The notes beneath the pieces are model-generated. The model worked only from the letters and a program-made list of their open reading frames with translations, did not search any database and was not told the origin of the DNA. This document shows, in pieces, positions 55,857 through 64,000 of a stretch of 64,000 nucleotides of DNA. Origin of the DNA: Chinchilla lanigera (Eukaryota; Chordata; Mammalia; Rodentia; Chinchillidae); the NCBI RefSeq assembly GCF_000276665.1, contig NW_004955464.1, positions 13,693,462 to 13,757,461 on the forward strand. Direction: 5' to 3'. The first letter of the stretch is position 1, and every line of letters begins with the position of its first letter. A program made the position numbers and the translations under genes.

Positions 55857-57545
55857 TTAAAAAATTATACCACAAAGCTACTGTGATAAAAACAGCATGG
55901 GGCTGGCAAAAAACCAGACCTGAGGATCAGCGGAGCAGATTAAAAGAGGCAGAAGCTATTCCAAACACACTCAGCTGCCTTGTTTTTGACAAAGGGGCCA
56001 AACACATTCACTGAAAGAAAGTCTCTTTAATAAATGGTGCTGCAAAAACTGGCTTTCCACATGCAAAAGACTAAAACTAGACCAACATCTATCACTATGC
56101 ACTAAACTAAAATTGAGATCAATCAAAGATCTAAATATTATAACAGAAACACTAAATCTGCTGAAAGAGAGAATAGGTAGAATTCTTGAAGACATAGGGG
56201 TAGGCAAAGATTTCATGAACAAAACCCTGGTTACATGGGAAACTACAAAGAATCAACAACTTGGATCTCATCCTATTAAAAAGCTTTTGCACAGCAAAAG
56301 AAATTACTCAGTAGTGTAAAAAGACAACCCACAGAGTGGGAAAAATTCATGTGGTTGCCGGGGGTGGCGCACATCTGTAATCCCAGCACTCGGGAGGCTG
56401 AGGCAGGAGGATTGTTGAGAGTTTGAGGCCAGCCTGGCCTACAAAGTGAGCTCAAGGGCAGTCTGAACTGCATAGAGACCTTGTCTCAAAAAAAAAAAAA
56501 AAAAAAAGGGTGGGAAAAATTTTTAGCCAATTGTCTGTCAGACAAAGGACTAATACCTGAAATATATAAAGAAATAATCAGACTTCCCAAATTTAAAGAC
56601 CCAATCCAAAAATGGGCATCTGAAATGAACACACACTTCTCACAGGAAGAGATATAAATGGCAAATAAATATATGAAAAAATATTCAACATCACCGATCA
56701 TTCAAGAGATGCAAATTAAAACAACACTGAGATTCCATCTCACCCCAGAAACAATGTCTGTTATCAAGAAGTCAACCCGTAACAAATGCTGGGGGGGCTA
56801 TGGAGAAAAAGAACTCTTTTTCACTCTTGGTGGGAGTGTAGACTGGTGCATCCATTGTGGAAAACAGTGTGGAGATTTTTTTAAAAACTAGGATTAGAGG
56901 TCCCACTTGACCCAGCTATTTCCCTTCTTGGTATCTTCCTAGAAGAATTAAAAGCATCATAACCACAGCAATATATACATACTCATATTTATAGCAGCAC
57001 AGTTTGTAATAGCTAAATCTTGGAAACAACCCAAATGCCTATCAACCGAGAAATGGATAAAAATGATGTGTTTTTTTTTTTTAATACAATGGAGTACTAC
57101 TCAACCATAAAGAAGAATAGATTGGAGACATTTCTAGGCAAACGGATGCACCTTAAGATCACACTCTTAAGTGAAATAAATCAGACACACATGTGTAAGT
57201 ACCACATTATTTCTCTGGTGCGAGAAACCAAAAGTGTAAATAAGGACTGAAGTGTAAAATACGTACTGTGAAATAGGAAGAGATTGCTCAAAAGGAAGGG
57301 GAACTAGGGCAACGGAGGGGAGGGAAAAACAAAAATGCTAAAAGAAGGGAAAAATGGAAATGAAGCTTTGTAAATAAGGAAGGGAAGAAGGGTTGAAGGG
57401 AGGGGAGAGGGATGGGAAAAGAAAGAAGAATCAAGGTAGATCATGTACAGGTACAAATTCCCTAGGATTCATATAATCACTGTTCATATCTAAATTGTGC
57501 CAATAAACATAATCAAAATTTTAAAAATAAAAATAATAAAAATTT
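55857..57545 (+). mobile_element. L1 LINE, sense, 5'-truncated, with complete 3' end
   Basis: ORF2 C-terminal DNA starts at 'ccacaaagctactgtgataa' and proceeds through 'gtttttgacaaaggggccaa', 'aaggactaatacctgaaat' and 'atggagtactactcaaccat'. The 3' UTR has a polypurine tract (57360-57425) and an A-rich end at about 57540. Stops and frameshifts break ORF2. A B1 interrupts it. Confidence 0.88.
56348..56509 (+). mobile_element. B1 SINE, sense, inside the L1, with target-site duplication
   Basis: 'gttgccgggggtggcgcaca' opens it and 'accttgtctc' plus an A19-type tail closes it. 'gtgggaaaaatt' flanks it at 56336-56347 and 56510-56521. The internal duplication is present. Confidence 0.95.
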
Positions 57546-57754
57546 TTCAAAAGGTAAAACTTTAATATCATTCTGCTCACCATCTTTTGGAAGCCTGGTC
57601 ACTGAGGCAGTGCGGAGAGCCCCCTGTTCTCACTGAGGTGAACCACAGTGAGAGGATGAACCCTGCATGCTAAAAACAGAGTTGTGACAGCAGCAGAGGA
57701 AAAAGCAAGACAAACAGAAATCCAATAAGCAGAGAATGATGGGAAAATGTGAGA
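57546..57754. other. Unassigned short interval
   Basis: No recognised element between two L1 copies. Confidence 0.4.
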
Positions 57755-58128
57755 CATACACTTGCAATGTGACCCAGCAGTTCCACTCCTAGCTTTTAAT
57801 GAAAATTTATGTTTGCACAAAAAATTGTTCACAAATGTTTACAGCAACTTTATTCATAGTCATCCCCAAATAACCCAAATATCCTTCAAAGGGTGAATGC
57901 ACAAGCAAACTCTGGTACATCCAAACAGTGAAATACTACTTTGAAATAAAGGGGAATAAACTACTAAAATAGGAGTTAAGATGTCAGGAGCTAGCAAGGA
58001 ATATATTTTTGAGGGTGGCAGAACTCATTTATATCCTGATTGTGGTGGTTACATGACTGTGTGCATTTACCAATATACAGTACTATATATATGTAAGTTA
58101 TACCTCAACAAATCTGACTTAAAAATTA
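57755..58128 (+). mobile_element. Old L1 LINE 3' region, sense
   Basis: 'caatgtgacccagcagttcc', 'tttacagcaactttattcat' and 'ggtggttacatgactgtgtg' are diverged ORF2-end and 3' UTR phrases. Confidence 0.75.
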
Positions 58129-58132
58129 TACT

Positions 58133-58236
58133 CAGGACTGGGGGTATAGCTAAGTGGTACAGAGCTTGCATAGCATGTAGAAGCCTTAGGTCTGAATCTC
58201 AGTACTGCAAAAAAACCCAAAAAACAAAAAACAGCA
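58133..58236 (+). mobile_element. ID SINE, sense
   Basis: 'ggactgggggtatagctaag' and 'ggtctgaatctcagtactgc' are boxes A and B. The tail is (A/C)-rich. Confidence 0.88.
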
Positions 58237-58338
58237 GCAACAATAAAAAAATCTACCAAAATAAAAGAAATAAATTAATAAAAATAGAAATAAGCAACAG
58301 ACTATTAACTTGATTAAATATACTAAAATACGATCTTT

Positions 58339-58487
58339 TGCCAGGCATGGTGGTGTGCACTGTAATCCCAGCACTCTAGAAGCTGAGGCAAGAGGATCAT
58401 CTGGCTTGAGCAGAGCCTGGGCTACATAGTGAGTGCAAAGCTAGCCTGAACTACATAGCAAGACCCTGTCTCAAAAGACTAAGTAAA
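58339..58487 (+). mobile_element. B1 SINE, sense, with target-site duplication
   Basis: 'gccaggcatggtggtgtgca' opens it and 'agaccctgtctcaaaag' closes it. 'aaaatacgatcttt' and 'aaaatatgatcttt' flank it. Confidence 0.93.
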
Positions 58488-58711
58488 ATAAAATATGATC
58501 TTTAAGACCTACCAGCAAACAGCAGTAAAACAGATAAACCTTTGGCAAACTCAAATGAGAATAAGAAAATATATACAAAATAAAAATAAAAGGAGGATTT
58601 AATTTTGACATAAAGAAAAATGTAAAAATTGTAAGTATAACTTTATACTTATAAAATTAAAATGTATATGCATGAGTTTCTAGGTAAATGTAAATTTACA
58701 AATTGACCTAA

Positions 58712-58826
58712 GTCTAGGTGTGGTGGTCCACATTATGGACCCAGCTACACAGGAGGCTGAGATGGGAAGCTCACTTGACCCCAGGAGTTTGAGACCAGCC
58801 TGGGTAACTTCGCAAGACCTTGTTAG
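58712..58826 (+). mobile_element. Diverged B1-type SINE, sense
   Basis: 'ctaggtgtggtggtccacat' and 'cccaggagtttgagaccagc', with 'ctgggtaacttcgcaagacc', place it in the B1/7SL group without the internal duplication. Confidence 0.8.
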
Positions 58827-58890
58827 GACAAGACAAGACAACACAAGACAAGACAAGACAAGACAAGACAAGACAAGACAAGACAAGACA
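58827..58890. repeat. (ACAAG)n pentanucleotide microsatellite
   Basis: About 12 units with one early interruption, grown from the SINE tail. Confidence 0.95.
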
Positions 58891-59324
58891 AAATAACTTA
58901 TGAGATTAAAACCTGAATAGGCCAATAACCACAGGGGAAATGGAATGACACGCAAAGATACATCATTCCAAAAATCATCAGTTCCAAATAACTGACAGAT
59001 AAGTTCCACTTTCAAGATATAAGTAATGTCTGGGTTATTTATATTAGTATACAGAAAAATTGAAAAACTTGCAGTTCACTCTGCCACACCAGCAATTCCT
59101 CAAGTGTGTGATAGGTTTACCTAGAAATCCAAAGACTTTTCTGGGGGCCCACAAGGCCAAAAATTATCTTAATAATTATACTAAGATGTTTTGACTTTTT
59201 TATTCTTATTCTCTTACAAGTGTATGGTGGAGTTTCCAGAAGTTAGCAAAATGCCACGTGGTGATATAATTTGTCTAGCAACTAAAGAAATACGTGCCTA
59301 TGTTTTGAAATTTCTCCATTTTAG

Positions 59325-60803
59325 ATAAAATAGGTAAAACACTAGAAGACATAGGTGTAGGAAAAGATTTTATAAGTAGAACCTTAATTGCACAATAAAT
59401 AACAGGAAGAATAAAAAATGGGATTATATCTATAGCTGAAAAGCTACTAAAAAGCTTCTGTACAGCAAAAGAGCCAATCAGGAGAGTGAAGGTACAACCT
59501 ACAGAATGGGAAAAAAAAATATTGCCAGGCACTCCTCACACAGACACTAACATCTAGAGTATAAAAAGAATTAAAAAAAAAAACCCACCACCTAAAATCA
59601 AAGATTAGTCAAGAAATGGGCAAGAGAAATGAACACATACTTCACAGGGGAAGAAATACAAATGGTCAACAAATATATGAAAGAACGTTCAGCAACTCTG
59701 GCCATTAGAGAAATGCAAATTAAAACAACACTAAAATTTCACCTGCTCCAGAAAGAACAGCAAACATAAAGAAATCTAACATTAACAAATTCTGGCAAGG
59801 CTGTAGTGAAAAAGGAACCCTCCTCCTTCATCGCTGGTAGGAATGCAGACTAGTACAACCATTATGGAAATCAGTATGGGGATTCCTCAAAGAGCTGAAA
59901 TTTGAAATTCCATATGACCCAGCAATCCCCCTACTAGGTATTTTCCCCAAAGAGCTTAAGGCATCATCCTTCAGTGAAACATGCATACTCAATATTTATA
60001 ACAGCACAATTTGTAATAGCTAAATCCTGAAAATAGCCTGTATGCCCATTAATAGATGATTGGATAAAGAAAATATGGTAGCTATACTACTCTGCTGTAA
60101 AAAATAACAGATTTGAGACATCTGTAGGAAAATGGATGCATCTGGAAAATATAATGTTGAGTGAAATAAACCAGACACACAAGCTTAAATACTGTATGAT
60201 ATCTCTCATTTGAGTGAGGCAAAGTACAAACAATGAGGATAATAAGGATGGATAGATGGAGACAAGGAGCTGGATCTCTTGCAATAGGGAAGTGGTCCAA
60301 AGGGAAAAGCACAAGGGGTGAGGAAGAGGGAAAGGAAAAGTGAGTGGAATAAGTGATGCCATGTGCAGAAACCTAAAAACCTCAATTAATGTAAACATTA
60401 TATCCCATAACATGAGCTAAGACTAATAATATCAACAAGAATGAAAAGTGGAATAGCTAGGAGTGGTGGTGCATGCCTGTAATCCCAGCACTCGGGAGGC
60501 TGAGGCAGGAGGATCATTGAGTGTTTGAGATCAGCCTGGGCTACATAGTGAGCTTTAGGCCAGCCTGAACTGCATAGCAAGACCCTGTCTCAAAGAGATA
60601 AAAAAAAAGAAAAGAAAAGAAAAGAAAAGTGGAATGGAAGAATCAGAAGTGGGGGTTGAGGGGGAAGGAAATTTTTAAAAAAAGAAACAAAGCTGTGGTA
60701 TGTACATATAACCACTCCTCAAAATGATTATGAACTGCAAATATGTACTAATAAAATAAAAAAATTTAAAAAGAAACCTTATAAGGCAGATGGTAAAAAA
60801 ATA
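59325..60803 (+). mobile_element. L1 LINE, sense, 5'-truncated, with perfect 17-base duplication
   Basis: 'aaatttctccattttag' flanks it at 59308-59324 and 60804-60820. It holds the ORF2 C-terminal region ('gagaaatgcaaattaaaaca', 'catatgacccagcaatcccc'), a 3' UTR and an A-rich end. ORF2 is disrupted. A B1 is nested in its 3' UTR. Confidence 0.93.
60455..60623 (+). mobile_element. B1 SINE, sense, nested in the L1
   Basis: 'agctaggagtggtggtgcat' opens it, and the tail is (gaaaa)n. 'gaaaagtggaat' flanks it at 60443-60454 and 60624-60635. The internal duplication is intact. Confidence 0.95.
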
Positions 60804-60835
60804 AAATTTCTCCATTTTAGTTTCTTATTTATATA

Positions 60836-60905
60836 TAATTATGTGTAATACCAGAGATCAAACTAAGGGGTGCTTTACCACTGAGCATTACCTTAGTCTT
60901 TTTGG
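60836..60905 (-). mobile_element. Diverged ID SINE, antisense
   Basis: 'taataccagagatcaaacta' and 'gctttaccactgagcattac' are decayed reversed boxes. Confidence 0.6.
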
Positions 60906-61037
60906 ATAGGTGGCTCACATAAGCAAAGTTCTTTGAGGATCGTGAACAATTTTTAAGAGGACAAATAGGTCCTAAGAAAAAAATATCTGAGAACAAATGT
61001 ACTAAACCTATATTGCTCCAACATGAAAGAGACAAAA

Positions 61038-61455
61038 ACGGCTGCTTTGATTTGAACAGAAAGCTCGTGAGCTTGGAACGCAACACCGCAAGGGGGCAAT
61101 GTTGGGAGGTGGGCCTGATGAGCAGCGTTTGGGTCATGGAGCTGGAGCCCTCAAGAATGAAGTAACGTCTTTCTCATATGAGTTCTCACTTTTGGGGGAC
61201 TGGATTAGTTAGGATGAGAGAAGATCGTTGTAAAGCACACACATCCTCGCGTCTCTCTCGTCCACCCACACGTACTTGTTTTCTTTTACTTTCTTCCATA
61301 ATTGAAGCAGCCTGAGCCCTCAGTAGTTGGGCAGATGCTGGCACCCTACTTTGGACTTCTCAGCCCCCCGAGGCATGAGTCAAAATAAACTTATTTCTTC
61401 ATAAATTACCCAGTCGCCAGTATTCTGTTATACCATCAGGAAATGAACAAAGGTA
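61038..61455 (+). mobile_element. MST/MLT-class MaLR solitary LTR
   Basis: 'tgggaggtgggcctgatgag', 'tttgggtcatggagctggag', 'gggcagatgctggcacccta', 'gtcaaaataaacttatttct' and 'ataaattacccagtcgccag' give the MST-type LTR order, including the AATAAA signal near 61384. It has no internal retroviral region. Confidence 0.8.
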
Positions 61456-61629
61456 ATAGCACAAATAAAGAAAACTATCAGCTTATTTAAGAATATAAAT
61501 GCATGTATCTTAGACTTACTTGGTCTTAAGAGCAATTTTTGTGACTCAGTAAGATTTGTCCAAAAATGTAAGCGATGATTCTATGTTTGGAAATCTAGCA
61601 ATATAACCTATTATACTGATAGATTAAAG

Positions 61630-61735
61630 GAGAGCCAGACATGGTGGTGCATGCTTATAATCTCAGCACCTGGAAGACTAAAGCAGGAGAATCACAAGGC
61701 CACACAGCAAAATCCTGAGCAAAAACAAAAAAAGA
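61630..61735 (+). mobile_element. B1-type SINE, sense, truncated
   Basis: 'agccagacatggtggtgcat' and 'gcttataatctcagcacctg' open it. The second half is reduced to 'cacagcaaaatcctgagc'. Confidence 0.8.
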
Positions 61736-62540
61736 AACAAAAAGCCCTATAAAGATTAAAAGAGAAAATTTCACAGTCACTATAAAAAGATACTGTAAAA
61801 AGACATAAATTTAAATATACACTCCTGTTTTTAAGAAGCAAATAAGCAAACAAATTTAAAAAATAAAAAAAAATTTAAAACTCTCAGCAATAAATAATGG
61901 AAAATTTCTTTGATTTGAGAACATTCACTAATTCTATTAAAGTCAGGAAGTACAAAAAGACACCTATTTGCATTGCTATCATTGCAACTATATGTCTGTG
62001 AAAGTTCTAGCTAGTGCAATAAAACAAGAAAATGAAATAAGAGTCTTATAAAGGGACATAGGACCATCACCATTTACAAATGATTTAATTTTCAACTCAG
62101 ACAATCTAAGAGTTAACTGTAAAAACTCAAAGTTAATACTAGATTTTATTAAAGGGTTGATAAAAGATCAACAACAAAAATCCAATCTTTTCTATTCACC
62201 AACTATAAGCAAATAGAAAAATGTAATGGAAAATGTCTCACTGAAATAGCAAGCAAACTTTAAAGTACATGTGACTAAATACAAGTGTGTCCAGGATTCA
62301 TACAAAGAAATTGTAAACTTTATTGAAAGATATTGCAAGAAGAAGAAAATGAAGAATACATCATGCTCCTGAATGAGACTCAAATTAAACTATAAATTTG
62401 ATAAAATTGGATCAAGATACTTATTTTATAGAGCTGGCAAAGTTATCCTAAAATTCATCTAAAGAAATGTACAAAAGCAGTCTAGAAAATTATAAAAATA
62501 GTGTGATTAAAAAAAGAAAAAAATAAATAAAAGGCAGAAT

Positions 62541-62727
62541 AAGCCAGGTGTGGTGGTATACGCCTGTAATCCCAGGTGGCTGGGGCAGGATGCTCACAGG
62601 TTCGAGTCCAGCCTGGGCAACTTAGCAATTTAGTGAGATCCTGTCTCAAAATAAATAAAAACTGGGCGGATGATGTAGCTCAGTGTGAAAGTCCTGGGTT
62701 CAATTCTCAGTGTGGAGAAAAAAAAGG
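62541..62727 (+). mobile_element. B1-ID composite SINE, sense, inside the L1
   Basis: B1 part: 'agccaggtgtggtggtatac', with a deletion after 'taatcccag'. ID part: 'gatgtagctcagtgtgaaag' and 'gggttcaattctcagtgtgg'. Tail A8. Confidence 0.9.
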
Positions 62728-63551
62728 GTAGAATGAATATACTTTGGCCCCATGAAGTATAAAAACGTCCTATATTGAAACTGCAGTATTTGCACAAAAA
62801 TGAAATTGAGAATTGAATCTAGAAACAGATCCATGTACAATTTGGCATTTCAAATCAGTGGGAAAAGGATGGACTATTTAATTGTGCTGAAAAAAAAATT
62901 AGAAATTCTCTTAGAAAAAAGTTATAAACTTTTTTATCTTTTTAAAAAGTTATAAACTTAATTCACACTATACATTTTAATTGTATCAAAGATCAATCTG
63001 GGAAAATAAAACTATCAAAGGATTAGAAGGAAAAAAATTAAATATTTAAAATCCGGGTTAGGAGTACTCTCGCTGAGCTAAATACAATCTTTAGAAGTCA
63101 TAGTAGAAGAATGACAGATTCAGTATCCAGGAATCAACGCCTGCACCATGCAAGATAATATAAATAAAGACAAACAGTAGGCTAGGAAAAAAATATTTGC
63201 ACACATATAACACAGAAAGAATTAATTTCATAACATAATAGAGAAAGCTATTAAACCAAAAAAGAAAAAGACAAACTAATAGAGAAACAAGTAAATAATA
63301 CAAACAGTTCACATAAGAAATGCAAATGATTTATATGTGGAAGCATGCTCAATTTCACTAGTAGCCACAGATATGTATGCCTATAACAGAATAATACAGC
63401 ACATTGTTATGCATTATATCTGCAAAAATTAGAGGATTGATAATATCCAGTATTGGTGAGGTAAGTAATGATTATTCTCATTACCTAAGTTAAAAAAAAT
63501 GGATGGGAATGAAAATGTGCAGCCTTTTTGAAGGCTAATTTTTGAGGTCTT

Positions 63552-63690
63552 TTTTGAGACAGGGTTTCACTATGCAGTTTAGGTTGGCTTTGGACTTACT
63601 TTGTAGCCCAAGCTGGCCTCAAACTTGCAGCAATCCTCCTGCCTCAGCCACCCATGTGCTAGGATTACCGGTGTGCGCCATCACACCGAG
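63552..63690 (-). mobile_element. B1 SINE, antisense, inside the L1, with target-site duplication
   Basis: 'tttttgagacagggtttcac' is the tail side and 'gtgcgccatcacaccgag' the 5' side. 'tttgaaggcta' flanks it at 63527-63537 and 63691-63701. Confidence 0.93.
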
Positions 63691-64000
63691 TTTGAAGGCT
63701 ATTTTAGCACAGTCTAACAAAACTTTTTCTCATATCTATTAATCCAGTACTTTTACTTCTGGAAACTTACATGGAGAAATATTGCATATATCTATACAAA
63801 GGTATGTATAAAAAGTTCCTGTAGCAATAGTGACAAAGAGGAAGTTAACTAAAAGGCTTCCGACAGGGACATAACTAAATAAAGTATGGTAGTTCCAAAA
63901 TGTGTACTATCACTTAGCAGTTAAAGCGAATAAGGTAACTATTATGTATTTACATGGGAAAATTTAAGATGCATGCTTATGACATAAATACACTTGTATA

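Larger units (their letters stand above)
58240..59060 (+). mobile_element. L1 LINE ORF2 fragment, sense, split by two SINEs
   Basis: 'aaataagcaacagactatta', 'taaacctttggcaaactcaa' and 'taaaacctgaataggccaat' are ORF2 reverse-transcriptase-region DNA. SINEs at 58339-58487 and 58712-58890 interrupt it. No open frame survives. Confidence 0.6.
61740..64000 (+). mobile_element. Old L1 LINE, sense, running off the window
   Basis: ORF2 landmarks in order: 'gaaagttctagctagtgcaa', 'cataggaccatcaccattta', 'aatttggcatttcaaatcag', 'aagaaatgcaaatgatttat', 'aatccagtacttttacttct'. Two SINEs interrupt it. All frames are closed, and its 3' end lies beyond 64000. Confidence 0.78.

Noticed and set aside
55857..57545. 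Possibly active L1
   Set aside because: 5'-truncated, ORF2 broken by stops and a B1 insertion, so it cannot mobilise itself.

Overview
The window is non-coding mammalian DNA from a rodent. The evidence is the interspersed-repeat set: B1 SINEs (7SL-derived, with a repeated 'ggccagcctg..ctacatagtgag' segment), ID SINEs (tRNA-like A box 'tagctcagtgg' and B box 'gagttcaattcc') and fused B1+ID composites, over an ancient layer of MIR, L2, MER5A/Charlie, Tigger, MLT1/MST LTRs and old L1. Fused B1-dID-type SINEs are known from the squirrel/dormouse/beaver side of rodents rather than mouse or rat. A beaver-like or related genome is my best guess, held at about 0.5, because I recognise families from memory and have not run RepeatMasker.

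No functional protein-coding exon could be supported. The one gene-derived object with clear identity is a dead processed copy of MRPL47 (mitochondrial ribosomal protein uL29m) at 23441-24577. It has an approximately 15-bp target-site duplication, a short A tail, frameshifts and stops. It sits inside a hAT-Charlie MITE and carries a B1 fragment in place of part of its coding sequence. Other long reading frames lie across repeats or GC-rich DNA and look accidental.

Layout. 1-1.5 kb is repeat-free, AT-rich homeodomain/GATA-motif DNA followed by a GC/CpG-rich block. 2.8-10 kb is a mosaic of MIR, L2, Tigger and B1/ID. 10-20 kb is relatively repeat-poor and contains several candidate conserved non-coding elements (10.4, 15.5 and 17.2 kb). 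20.9-22.8 kb is a long antisense L2. 23.1-24.7 kb is the MER5A / Charlie / MRPL47 / B1 nest. 25.8-30.8 kb is L2 plus a long antisense L1 interrupted by Tigger and ID. 33.1-33.5 kb and 43.1-43.3 kb are the two other best regulatory candidates. 36-42 kb is L2, L1, MLT1 and SINE clusters. 43.7-49.5 kb is L2/L1/MLT1 with two local duplications. 50-55 kb is LTRs, L2 and a GA/CA microsatellite holding a 123-base assembly gap. 55.9-64 kb is dominated by sense-strand L1 copies with nested B1 SINEs.

Together this looks like a gene desert or very large intron near a developmentally regulated gene, with scattered enhancer-like islands among transposon remnants. I did not find a new biological system. 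The most informative items are the nested MRPL47 retrocopy, a 53-bp local templated insertion into a SINE, a 150-bp duplicated L1 fragment and the candidate conserved elements.
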